Below are positions 23,018-34,533 of a stretch of DNA of 64,000 nt, piece by piece (position 1 is the stretch's first letter; the number at the start of each line of letters is the position of its first letter). This DNA comes from Dolomedes plantarius (lineage: Eukaryota > Arthropoda > Arachnida > Araneae > Dolomedidae), in contig OU015500.1 of NCBI GenBank assembly GCA_907164885.2, forward strand, positions 50,685,033-50,749,032. Reading direction: 5' to 3'. Position numbers and translations under genes: made by a program. The notes beneath the pieces were generated by a model that was not told the DNA's origin, made no database searches, and saw only the letters and a program-made list of their open reading frames with translations.

Positions 23018-25437
23018 ACTAGCTGAAAACCCGCGCTTCGCTACGAAGTACATTCAAATTAAATACAACGGTCAACGTATGCAATTTATGCCAAAAAATA
23101 AATATATATATTTATAATAAATGCGATGATCAATGTATACAATTGATGTAAAATATATATCTATCTATATATCTAATATATAAAAATGAATGTTTGTATC
23201 TCTGTAATTGTATAGAAATCCACAGTTTAGGAGCAACGATCGTGAAATTTTACATACAGGCGTCTTTAAAAACAGCCGAGGGTCTGAAGAACTTCAAAAA
23301 TCGAAATTAATTACCGTTGATTTTTAATTAATAAAAAACCAAGAATTTTGAAACTAAATGTAAGCTGTTACACTTTGTGGAATCACCCCTCTGAATATGG
23401 CGTCCGCGTTAGGGTTAGCTGGCAAACAGCGAGCGAAAAGATAAAAATAAATAAAATCAAAAAGTTTCAAGTTATATATTAAACCAGAATAATAAATGAA
23501 AATAATAATCTTTCAAGTCAGATTTTATACTCTAAAATAAATCGGATCCAACGGCATATTGACACTACCACACGCGATGGAAAATTCGAATCAACCACGC
23601 TAAGTGTCACGAGATCTTTTTTAATCGCTACTACAACCCCCCTCGCTTATGTCTTTGTGTCTATTGAAGAGTTGAAGACTAAGCTTCTATCCTGCTAACT
23701 TATTTCTGACTTAAAACTCCTCTCACTCCATAAATACATGTATATTCACCAACCCATAGCAACTTTCCAGTAAACTTAGTCAAATATTTTCCTCTTTACG
23801 CAACAAAGTAGCATGTCATTGTGGCGTATTCAGTAAAAGCGTTCATTTACCACGCTACACGCCGCGGGTTCAAATACGGATCGTTCACATTTTGCTAAAC
23901 CTGTATTTTCAGCTTTTTTATAGAGGCTTTTTTATTTCAGCTTTTATTTTATTATTTTTTATATTATTATTATTATTATTATTATTTATTTATTTATTAT
24001 TTTTTTTTAATTATTTTTATTTTATTTTATTATTTTTAAAAATTATTATTTTTATTTTATTTTATTTTTCATATTATTAATGTGTATAACATTTCGTATA
24101 CTTTTTTTTTATGTTATTTATACTGTGTTTAGTATTTTAATGGATTTTGGTAGGTTTATTATAAATTTATATATTTTATGTTTTACTTTTCAGGATTTTT
24201 TGTCCAATGATAAAGGCTAAATCTTTTCTATGTTATTTATACTGTATTTAGTTTTTAAATTGATTTTGGTTAACAAACATTCGACAATTTGACATTTTTA
24301 CTTTTCAGCTTTACTTTTCAAAATTCTTTACTTTCCTAAAGACAATTTGACATTTTTCTTTTTCAGCTTTTAGTGGTTTATTATAAATGTATATATTTTA
24401 TGCTTTACTTTTCAGGGTTTTTTTGCTCCAATGATGAAACGCTAAATCTAGCTGAATTTGAAGAAATTATTGTAAATTTATGGTTTTTTATGTTGGGTTT
24501 TCTTTTTATTCATGCGTTTAACATTTGACATGCTTTTTATTCTATGTTATTTATACTGTACTTAGTTTTTAAATTGATTTTGGTTAACAAACATTCTTAA
24601 AATCCTGGGCAACGCCGGATAAATTATCACCTGTGTAGGTTGATAATTTATAAATTTTAAAACTGTTACCACATGTATATTTACAGATCCACAAGAACTT
24701 TCCAATATTTTTAATTAATAAATAACCAACAACTTTTTCTCGATTCACAGGTGTTCAGTAGATGGCGCCACTATTTTAAACTTTTAGTATTCTAACCATA
24801 AGACAAAAAAATATATTTTTTTAAAATCGTAAGGGATATTTTTATAGACAAAATAATGTAGAAGAAAATATTGAAATTAAATCTAATAGGACATACTAAA
24901 GAATATAGTACTGTTTGAGGAACATATCTTTTACTGTATTTTAATATTTTTTGGATAATGTCCAATCGTTTGCCGCATTAGCAAGAAAAAAAAATATTTT
25001 TTTTGTCTATTTCGTTGTTACGTGACGATAAATTTATTTAAAGTACCAGATAAAGATCACATGATCAGCGTTTAATAAATTAAATTGTAAAGATTAATCT
25101 TTAAAAATTCACCAAAAATTAGAAAATGGAGGTAAACATTCGAAAAGAATTTCATTTTAAAGGAATTTTTATGATCTTTTTTGTGATATAAATTTTACAA
25201 CCGTCAAATTATTATTTTAAATGCAAACTTGAAAAAGTTACAAAAAAGATTAAAAATTTAATTTAAAAAAATCTAAGAAATTTTTTTCAAAAATCCTTAT
25301 TAGTGCACCCCTACATTATAAGAAGAATCGTCATGCAAAATTTCAGTCCTTTAGGTTCAGCGGTTTGGTCTGTACTTTGTATGTCAGTCAGTCAATCAGT
25401 CAGTTAGTCAGTTACGGAACTGTTTTATATATAGAGA
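23018..25437 (-). mobile_element. Helitron-like element with a second one nested
   Basis: The minus-strand 3' end at 23018 is ...CAGCTAGT, preceded by the hairpin CTTCG-TAG-CGAAG. The minus-strand 5' end is near 25437 (TCTCTATATATAAAACAG). Inside, at about 23173, a plus-strand 5' end of a different Helitron-like family begins (TCTAATATATAAAAATG) and at about 24600-24622 a plus-strand 3' part GGGCAACGCCGG follows without a clear CTAGT. No Rep/helicase domain is found; both are non-autonomous or gutted. A low-complexity (TTA)n tract lies at 23940-24075. Confidence 0.55.
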
Positions 25438-26634
25438 TTTTTATTACTATTTTTATATCGTAACGTTTACTTCATGCGCACACATTATTTTCCTATGCTT
25501 ATTTTTATTATCTGTATAATAAGCGTAATTTTTATGATTTTAAACAACAATCGTTTTTAACTGGCATTCAATTGGCTGTTAAAACTTTATATTTACACCC
25601 TATTTAAAAGAAGTAGGGTGTAAATTGTAGGGTGGAAAGTTGGTAAAATCAAAATTTTGTGCAATGTATTTAATTTCTCGATTAAAAGTAGTTTTTTTCT
25701 AAAAATTAATTTATTTCGCTTGAAAAGCTAAATATTTTATGCATGCGGTTTATATTATTATTACTATCTTTATATCGTAACGTTAACTTCATGCGCGAGC
25801 ATTATTTTTTTATGCTTTTTTTATTATTATCTTTATAATAGCTTTATTTTCATATGGTTTTAAACAACTATCGTTTTTATTCATATTATGTTGGTTTTTT
25901 ATTAATTAAAAATTAAGGGTAATTAATTTCGATTCCGGAAGTTCTTATCTTTATTTTCATATGCTTTTTCATTTACGAATTATTCAAATGTTGGTTAAAA
26001 AACTTTTGCGTAATTTATATATTTGTGTGTGTTTAATTATTGAAATTAATAAATTTATATTTCTGGAGAGGATGTTTCAGTTTTTAGTGGTACTATGATG
26101 AAAGGCTGAATATACCAAAATTCTGAGGAGTTTATTATGGAGAGAAAAGGAATTTAATATGTAGAGGATGTTTATAGGAGTTAAATGTGGAGAGGAGTTG
26201 AATGGTTTGCAGCCCTCAATCAAACACTTCATTTTTTAAGAGGCAACGCTGCAGTCATATCATTGTTCTATTGGAAATTTCTGCTGAACCTGTAATTGCA
26301 GCTTCTTTTTTTTACCCCAATGATGAAAGGCTGATTCTAGCTGAATTCTGAGGAGTTTATTATAAATTTATATATTTATAGATTTCACAAGGATTTTTTC
26401 TGTTATTTATACTGTGCTTAGTTTTAAATTAATTTTGGTTAACAAACATTAGAGAATTTGACATTTTACTTTTCAGATTTTAGTATTACAATGATGAAAG
26501 GCTGAAAATCTGAGACGTGTATAACATTTCACATATATTTTTTATGTTATTTATACTGTGTTAATTTTTAAATTGATTTTGGTTAACAACAAACATTCTT
26601 AAAATCCCGGGCATCGCCGGGTACTTCAGCTAGT
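25438..26634 (+). mobile_element. Helitron-like fragment with clean 3' end
   Basis: The right end is a textbook Helitron 3' terminus: CCCGG-GCATCG-CCGGG hairpin, eight bases, then CTAGT (26630-26634). Its last 60 bases resemble 24570-24620, so it is the same family as the nested element there. The 5' end is not identifiable. Low coding content. Confidence 0.55.
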
Positions 26635-26639
26635 ATATA

Positions 26640-27174
26640 TATATATTTATAAAAAAAATCGTAAGGGATATGCATTTTTTTTGGATAATATCCAATCGTC
26701 TGCTGCATTAGAAAGAGAAAAAATATTCTTTTTTGTCTATTTAGTTGTTACGCACGTGACGATAAATTTATTGAAAGTACCAGAAAAAGAAATCACGTGA
26801 TCAGCATTTAATAAATTAAATTCTAAAAATTAATCTTTACAAATTCACCAAAAATCAGGAAATGGAGGTAAAAATTTGAAAAAAATTTCATTTTGAACGA
26901 ATTTTTATGATCTTTCTCATGATATAAATTTTATAACCCTCAATGTATTATTTTAAATGCAAACGTAAAAAAAGTTTAAAAAACAGCTTGAAAATTTAAT
27001 TTTAAAAAATCTAAGAAGAATTTTTGAAAAATCTTTCTTACTGCACCCCTACACTATTAGAAGAATCTCCATGCAAAATTTCAGCCCTTTAGGTCCAGCG
27101 GTTTGGTCTGTGCGTTCTATGTCAGTCATTGAATGAATGAGTCAGTTACGGAACTGTTTTATACATATAGATAT
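26640..27174 (-). mobile_element. Helitron-like fragment, 5' half only
   Basis: This stretch is similar to 24800-25440 and to 27330-27865. The 5' end, read on the minus strand, is near 27168. Its 3' half is missing; it abuts the plus-strand 3' end at 26634. Confidence 0.5.
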
Positions 27175-27857
27175 ACTAGCTGAAAACCCGCGCTTCGCTA
27201 CGGAGTACATTCAAATTAAATACAACGGTCAACGTATGCAATTTATGCCAAAAAATAAATATATATATTTATAATAAATGCGATGATCAATGTATACAAT
27301 TGATGTAAAATATATATCTATCTATATATATATATATATTTATAAAAAAATCGTAAGGGATATGCATTTTTTTTTTTGATAATATCCAATCGTCTGCTGT
27401 ATTAGAAAGAGAAAAAAATATTCTTTTTTGTCTATTTAGTTGTTACGCACGTGACGATAAATTTATTGAAAGTACCAGAAAAAGAAATCACGTGATCAGC
27501 ATTTAATAAATTAAATTCTAAAAATTAATCTTTAAAAATTCACCAAAAATCAGGACATGGAGGTAAAAATTCGAAAAAAATTTCATTTTGAAGGAATTTT
27601 TATGATCTTTCTCGTGATATAAATTTTATAACCCTCAATGTATTATTTTAAATACAAACGTAAAAAAAGTTTAAAAAACAGCTTAAAAATTTAATTAAAA
27701 AAAATCTAAGAAGAATTTTTGAAAAATCTTTCTTAGTGCACTCCTACACTATTAGAAGAATCGCCATGCAAAATTTCAGCCCTTTATGTCCAGCGGTTTG
27801 GTCTGTGCGTTGTATGTCAGTCAGTCAGTCAGTGAATGAATGAGTCAGTTACGGAAC

Positions 27858-27866
<9 letters not shown>
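27175..27866 (-). mobile_element. Short Helitron-like element
   Basis: Minus-strand 3' end at 27175 (CAGCTAGT with the same CTTCG/CGAAG type hairpin as at 23018, here with one base changed) and 5' end near 27863. The first 140 bases nearly duplicate 23018-23165. With about 690 bp and no ORF it is a non-autonomous copy. Confidence 0.6.

Positions 27867-27927
<61 letters not shown>
27863..27927. repeat. (AT)n microsatellite, about 65 bp
   Basis: Uninterrupted TA dinucleotides directly at the 5' end of the Helitron-like element. Shorter TA tracts mark the other Helitron ends at 23005-23017 and 26635-26645. Confidence 0.95.
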
Positions 27928-27930
<3 letters not shown>

Positions 27931-28211
27931 TATTCAATGAGACATCACTCAGTGATGAATTTATTTTAAAAAGTTAATACAGCTCACCAGAGGCAAAAAA
28001 ATGTTTGGATAATTTGCTACATTGTCTGCTCCTGATTAAATGCAGGAGTTTATCCATTTAGATAAATTGTAGGCAAAAATTCAATTTTGTCCGATTAGGA
28101 GACAGGAAATACTCTAAGCATGTTAGTTAGAATTAAATTAAATGATTGGTTATGAGTGATTTGCCAGGCATGGGTTCCATGCGGCCCAGGGGTATTTATT
28201 TACCTTCCGTT
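27928..28211. other. Spacer, no gene seen
   Basis: About 280 bp of AT-rich sequence between the microsatellite and the hAT element. It ends with the first copy of the hAT target duplication CTTCCGTT (28204-28211). Confidence 0.5.
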
Positions 28212-31200
28212 CAGTGGCGCCGGAACCCCCCCCTAGAAAATTGAATTTTTTGTTTCTACCTAGCTAGCGCTCGTAAAATATTAGAAATTTTCATTTAAAA
28301 TCATAAAGCCTAACACAAATGAATACTAAATTGCAACCTCACACTCGTTAACGCAAGCGCGATAAACGTCATTCCTATACGCAGGAACGATTAATCGACA
28401 ATTTCAGGTACGCAAGTGTGTTTAAACGCAAATGCCAGACGTTTGCTTTTGCGATTCAAAAGCAACCCTACACAATGTTTTTGCATCGCAAAAGGGAATC
28501 TTGAATCCGATGCATTTGAAACGCGTGCACGGTTTTACCTAACGGTTTTCTTACGTGGACACAACACGTTGCTTACATAAGGTAAGAGTCGTCTTTTAAA
28601 TAATATGAATAATAGGTGTTGTTGTTCAAAATACAATGAAAAATATTTACAGTAGTTTAATTACGTAGAATTTCAAAGTAGATGATTTGTATCATTTTTT
28701 TAAGTTCATTTTTCAATTGTTGTTTTCTGGCAAAGGATTAGAGTGAAATAAAACCTAGGAGTTTTCTACTATTCTGGTTAACAATTTTTCCTGTTTTATG
28801 AAATCATATTTTATTTTTACTGCTGGACATACCAAAATATCAATAGGTATTTTATTTTTAGGAATCATGGATATAAGAAATTTTTTGAAGAAAAAAAACT
28901 GACAGTAATTACAAATCGAAGCTTCTTGAACCTTTAGAAGTAGAACCTAGTACATCTACTAACATAGTTACTAGTTTGGCAGTAGTGAGTGAAGGTTTTG
29001 GGTCATTACATTCTGATGATCATGAATCTAATATAACGTCATTATCTGGTGTTGGTGAAAATCGTACTGTTCATATTCATCCTTTAGATAAAGGAGATTT
29101 TATTGAAACACATGCTTCTATTTCCGATGAAACAAGATATGCGTTATTGACTCGACATTTTGTTCCCGATTCAAGTTACAATTTTAAAAGGGACTCAGAT
29201 GGAAAAAGAGTTTTTCGTCACGAATGGTTACAAAATTACGATTGGTTAGCTTATTCAAGTAAACTTAAGGGTGGACTTTGTAAAACTTGTGTTACATTTC
29301 GACCGAATTTAAGAACGGGATTTTTTGGATCTTTCATTGTAAAACCTTTCAAGAATTACAAAGACTTCCATGAAAATGCAAAAGAACATATGTGTTCGGA
29401 GTGGCATCGTTCATCGACAATTAAAGCTGTAAATTTTCGACATGTTATGGAGGGTAAAAGTACTTGTGTCACTGAACAGCTCAGTAGCTATGAACGGGAA
29501 CAAGTTAAGTCTAATCGAGAAAAACTTATGCCAATCATTTCCACTATAATTTTTTTGTGGTACCCACGATTTACCTGTCTGGTAAAACCACTGGAAATTT
29601 TGATGATCTCCTAAATTTTAGAGTCGAGAGCGGAGATTTAGTATTAAAAGATCATTTGGAAAATTGTGCAAAAAATGCTAAATATACTTCTCACAAGACT
29701 CAGAATGAATGAATTAAGATTTGTGGTGATATTATTTGAGAAGAAATTATTACAGAAGTGAACGCCAGTGAAGGTTTTTCATTGTTAGCTGATGAATCTG
29801 CTGATTTTTCTGGTGTTGAGCAGCTCTCGATAGGAGTAAGATTCGTGGATAAAACTACTAATTCAGTACGTGAGGAATTCTTGGAATTTACTGAACTTAG
29901 TTTCATGAATGCAGAAGGTATATCATCAGCAATATTACAAACTTGCGAAAAATATGGCTTAAGTATGCAAAAGGTAGTAGGATTAGGATTTGATGGTTGT
30001 GCAACAATGGCAGGCCGCGAAAACGGAGAGCTGAAAATAATTCGTGAGAAATATAACAAAGCTCTCTTTTTTCATTGTGCTTCACACAGACTTAACTTGG
30101 TGGTCAAAAACTTAAATAAAATCCAGAATGTACAAAATTCAGTAGCTACTATAAAAAAAGTCTAACTTTTTCCGCGAAAGTCCATATCGGAGAAAATATG
30201 TACCCAAAATTCCCCTATTTTGTGAAACTAGATGGTTTGCCAAGTATAAGTCTATTAGAATATTTTCGGAACATTTTGAGGAAATAAGAAATGCCCTAGA
30301 ACATTTATCATATACGATGGAAATAAATGGAGATACACGATCGAAATCCAACCAGTTGATATGCGTAATTTCCACTCCTAAATTTATTGTGTGTTTGCAT
30401 ATTATTTCACACTATAGTGCCAAACAGGAGCCTGTTTGTAATATTTTACAAGCAAAAACAATAAACCTTTTATCGACGAAGAAACATTCAATTACTTTTA
30501 TCTATTCTGAAAGATCACAGGGCTGATGCAGAGAATTATTTTAAAGATATATTTCAAAAATGTATAATGGACGGAAGAAAATTTGACATTGATATTAAAA
30601 TACCTAGATTAGCTGCAACGCAAACGCAAAGGGCTAACTACTCTACTGATAGTGCTGAAAATTATTTTCGAATTTCTTTATTTACTCCATATCTGGATTC
30701 AATTATACAGTCCATTGAAGTCCGATTTTCCCAAGAGACGGATAGTGCATTTGCTCTGTCTATTTTTCACCCGCAACTAATAATACAGGCAGAAACCTGA
30801 AGTTTGCTAAAATCAAACATTCATAACATCTCAAAACTGTATGAAATTGAAAATTTGAATTGTGAAGCCGAAACTTTGAAAAAAATGTGGGTTTCAAAAG
30901 TCAAAAGTAACAATACTGAGACTGATCTCGAGGTTGTTGAATTAATAGATAAACATTACGAGTTCTTTCCTTGCATCAAAATAGCGTTACAAATTTTTTT
31001 AGCCCTACCTCCTACCACAACAACAATTGAAAGATCTTATAGTACGCTCCGACGGGTAAAAACCTGGTTGAGATCAACTATGTCTCAAGAGAGACTTTCT
31101 GGTCTCTGTATGCTTAGCGTTCACAGAGAATCTGTGAGTAAAAATAAAGACACATTTATTGAAAAAGTAATTAATATATTTTCTCAAAATAGAAGAAATC

Positions 31201-31344
31201 TCTCATTACTTTTCTCCGATTAGAAAAATAACATAAAAGTGTATTTTTTATAACCGTATATATGTATTTTTAATAATAAAGGTGTAAAAGTTTTAATCTA
31301 TTTTACTTTGCCCCCCTCTATATTTGACTCTTCCGGCGCCACTG
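28212..31344 (+). mobile_element. hAT element with degenerate transposase
   Basis: A 3133 bp element flanked by a perfect 8 bp duplication CTTCCGTT (28204-28211, 31345-31352). Both ends read CAGTGGCGCCGGAA inward (14 bp identical), followed by G/C runs. A transposase of the ZMYM1-like, TTF-zinc-finger hAT type lies on the plus strand. The right duplication lies only 3 bp from the TTAA of the next element. Confidence 0.95.
28867..31223 (+). pseudogene. hAT transposase, ZMYM1-like / TTF zinc-finger type
   Basis: ATG at 28867 (MDIRNFLKKK) is followed by a frameshift. Frame piece 28976-29614 has the TTF-type zinc finger region: FRHEWLQNYDWLAYSS, GGLCKTCVTFRP. Piece 29758-30165 has the RNase H-like core: SLLADESADFSGVEQLS with the first acidic residues, GFDGCATMAG and FFHCASHRLNLVV. 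After more shifts, 30804-31223 has the hAT C-terminal dimerisation domain: FLALPPTTTTIERSYSTLRR and MSQERLSGLCML. At least four frameshifts and several stops make it inactive. The order and spacing of domains are otherwise complete. Confidence 0.85.
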
Positions 31345-31624
31345 CTTCCGTTTCCTTAAGCCGGCCACTCACGTAGACTTCTATCATCTGGGAAGCCGGA
31401 AGTTTTCGCCCCTCCAACGCCTGGCATCGGCCACTCACGGGGACTCCACGGCGTCCAAGGCCACCTGCCTTCGCACTCTCGTTATGCCCGATTTAGCTCA
31501 GTTCATGTAGGTTTGTCGTGGTGTAATTTCGCTCACTATGCTTTCTCGCAAAAAATTAGCAGCATTTTTTGTCGTTTTATAATTCGACATTGTTAATCGT
31601 TAAATATCGTTATTGTTTTCCTCC

Positions 31625-32300
31625 TTTAATTTGTTTATAAGAGCACAATTATTTCGTAACTTTAAATACATGTTATGAACGTGAAATAGTGTAAAGTATC
31701 GAATTCAGAGGCACAAACTTACTCATAAACATATGTTTTCGATATTTGTAGTAAGTTTCTTAAAGTTTTCTAATATTTTTAAATCCAGTTTAAATGGTTA
31801 TTTATTTGCCGATATAAATTCAAGTATCCATACTCTTAAGTATACGCTTTAAGTATACACACAATAAATCATATTAAAGCTAAAAAAAACATATTCTTTA
31901 ATTTCAAAATTCGAATTCGAATTCGGTCATAAGGAACTATGTTGAATTATTTAGCGTTCTCCTTAAATTTCAAGTAAGTGATATTAATGTAATAGTGCGT
32001 TTTAGGCATAAACATTTTCTCCCCTCCACAAAGAAAAAAAATTGTCTGTGATTTTCTTTTAAATTAGATGCCCTGATTTTATAAACCACTAAAAGTGGTT
32101 TTACTCTTTTCCTTTAAGTTTTAAAGCGCAATTATTTCGTTACTTTATGTATGTGATTTTGAAATATGTTGTGAAAAGTATCGAATTCAGTCACTCGAAA
32201 CTGCTAATTAATGTGTCTCCAATATCTGTAAAGAAATACTTTTAAGATCCCTAAACCATTTGTAAAGCCAATTGAAATGTTATTAGTTTTTCGATATTTC
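31625..32300. repeat. Diverged direct duplication, period about 490 bp
   Basis: The segment around 31640-31800 (CAATTATTTCGTAACTTTA, GTATCGAATTCAG, CGATATTT) recurs around 32130-32300 (CAATTATTTCGTTACTTTA, GTATCGAATTCAG, CGATATTT) with many changes. A second short pair, TTTTATAAACCACTAAAA, is at about 32077 and 33479. Confidence 0.6.
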
Positions 32301-32307
32301 TTAAATT

Positions 32308-33308
32308 ACTAGTGGTTAGCCCGTCAAAAATGACGTGTTAATTTTAATTTTTATCAATTTACATCTGCAAAGTCAATATTATTTGTATACTTATAATAGC
32401 TTCTCTACTTTTTTTATTAAATTATACACATTTTTAATTAATTAAAATTATGCAATATCAGCACTATTATGATCCATTTAAGATGCAATTTTTTTAAAAT
32501 TTAAATAAAATCTGAACACCACATAACAGCATCACTTTACTTAATTCTATTACGCTAAATGATTAATACATTAACTGCGGTGGAAAAATTTAACTTAAGT
32601 TGTTTCATAATTTTAGTTCATAAATGAACCCGCGCCAAATATAAACCATTGAGGTGTTCGGTATGCAAAATGTTACAAGTTGAAAAATATTTTTATATAT
32701 TTTGATCGAGAGGAAAGTATAATCTATATATATAAAACAGTTCCGTAACTGACTCACTGACTGGCATACAACGCACAGACCAAACCGCTGGACCTAAAGG
32801 GCTGAAATTTTGCATGGTGATTCTTCTTGTAGTGTAGGGGTGCACTAAGAAAGTTTTTGAAAAATTCTTCTTAGATTTTTTTAAATTAAATTTTTAATCT
32901 GTTTTAATAACTTTTTTTGAGTTTGCATTTAAAATAATAATTTGAGGGTTATAAAATTTATACCACGAGAAAGATCATAAAAATTCCTTTAAAATGAAAT
33001 CTTTTTCGGGTTTTTAACTCCATTTTCTGATTTTTGGTGAATTTTTAAAGATTAATTTATAGAATTTAATTTATTAAATGCTGATCACGTGATTTCTTTT
33101 TCTGGTACTTTAAATTAATTTATCGTCATGTGCATAACAACGGAATAGACAAAAAAAATTTTTTTTCTTGCTAATGCGGCAGACGATTGGACATTATCCA
33201 AAAAAATATTAAATACAGTAAAAGATATGTTTCTCAAACTGTACTATATTCTTTAGTATGTTCTATTGGATTTAATTTGAATATTTTCTTCTGCATTATT
33301 TTGTCTAT
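32308..33308. mobile_element. Helitron-like composite, copy 2
   Basis: Same arrangement as copy 1: ACTAGTGGTTAGCCCGTC at 32308 (minus-strand 3' end with CGTCA/TGACG hairpin) then, at about 32723, plus-strand 5' end TCTATATATATAAAACAG. Homology to 5937-7170 ends near 33308. It is slightly shorter in the first part. Confidence 0.55.
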
Positions 33309-34308
33309 TAAAGCTTAATTTCAATTTATTTTAATTATAAAACGCAATAATCACAGTACATTTGAATATGGCATCAAAAAGGAAAAAGCGTTCCAGGCAG
33401 AGAGATAGATCTGTGCTATTATTAGGATTATACGAATTCATGTTTTTATGTAAGATACAAAAAATAATATACCCCAGTTTTATAAACCACTAAAAATAGT
33501 TTCACTCTTTTGGTAGGAAGTTTGAGCTTATTTTAAAATTTCAGAGTGGGTTCAAAATCTTCAAATAAGGCCCATTTTTATTTTCTTAATATTTTGCAAT
33601 AAAAAATTGAAACCTGAAACTCCTCGCTAGGTGTCTCTATGAAACTTTGTACAAGTTTCTATTGTTTTTTTAGAGTTAAAATTCTGAAAACGTTTCCCCG
33701 AAGCAAAAGTTACACCAAAATATTAAACTTTTATTTTGCCGTTTAAAAATTTATTCAACAAAATTTTTATAAATCCTTAAGATAACTTATCTGGTAACCT
33801 TCCCCGTGCACTAAAGGAAAAAAAAATATGTAAATAGTGCCGGTTCGGAAAATTTATTAGCGGAATCAAAAATTTAGTATTAAAAAACAAAATTTTAAAT
33901 TTTTCAAGAATTTAACATATCACAAGATATAAATATAATTGGAAATATTATTGGAATAATCTTCTGATTTAACCTTCCATAGGCACGGTAATTTTCTATA
34001 CAGTTCAATGAACGGTATTAAAAATTCGGGATTAAAGAATAATTTTTCAACTTCCATTTTGTTCGAAAACAAGCGGTAAACTAATAGAAATTAAAGCCGG
34101 CGAACCTTCAGGCGTCTGGTATCTCGCGTACAGTACCCCACTCACGGAGACTTCTGGCGCCAGGAATTCGGTCTGGACTGAAATTCCAGACACAACATTT
34201 TTATCATCTGACGTCTCACCAAGACACCCCACTGACGGAGACTTTTGGTGCCTGAGGTACCAAAAGCCCGTCATCACAGATGACTGAAGTCTACGTGAGT
34301 GGCCGGCT

Positions 34309-34533
34309 TTAAAGTTTCATACGAAAAATAAACACATTTGAAGTGAAAAATGATACGTGCTCTTTAATTTAGTTTGAAAATCTCGGAAAATATATGGAGG
34401 TTTTAAGCTGTTTAGAAAAATCAAGGAGTTTTTATAAAATCTAAAAAATAAATTAAAAGAAAAACACCAAAAGCAAGTTGTATCCTGTTTCTCCCTAACT
34501 TGCATTTGTATCTGTCAAGTTTCTATTTCTTAC
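34309..34533. other. End of the RdRP intron (donor side)
   Basis: AT-rich sequence between the TTAA element and the GTAAGA donor. An ORF at 34317-34505 (minus) is intron read-through. Confidence 0.5.

Larger units (their letters stand above)
31360..34308. mobile_element. TTAA-flanked element with GCCGGCCACTCACG ends
   Basis: The left side reads TTAA (31356-31359) then GCCGGCCACTCACGTAGACT; the right side, inward, reads TTAA then A and the same 20 bases. TTAA target duplication points to piggyBac- or Kolobok-type transposition, though the ends do not begin with CCC. The core CCACTCACGKRGACT recurs four or more times near both ends (31429, 34128, 34222). The interior holds a Helitron-like composite (32308-33308) and diverged tandem duplications, and no transposase ORF. 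Confidence 0.55.
1750..34533 (-). other. 32.8 kb transposon-filled intron of the RdRP gene
   Basis: The donor on the minus strand is AAG|GTAAGA at 34534/34533, a full consensus. The acceptor is tttcag|GTT at 1750/1749. Joining gives ...AAK-VHEVLG... with no frame change, and the conserved RdRP blocks then follow in the usual order. At least ten separate mobile elements lie inside. That both exons belong to one transcript is inferred from order, strand and phase; a further small exon inside the intron cannot be excluded. Confidence 0.75.

Noticed and set aside
23892..24080. 62-codon very hydrophobic ORF that looks like a membrane protein
   Set aside because: It is translated (TTA/TTT)n low-complexity DNA inside a Helitron-like element.
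22985..27930. A CRISPR-like or satellite array, suggested by repeated blocks
   Set aside because: Repeats are few, long and in both orientations, and they carry Helitron ends; there are no regular spacers, and the genome is eukaryotic.
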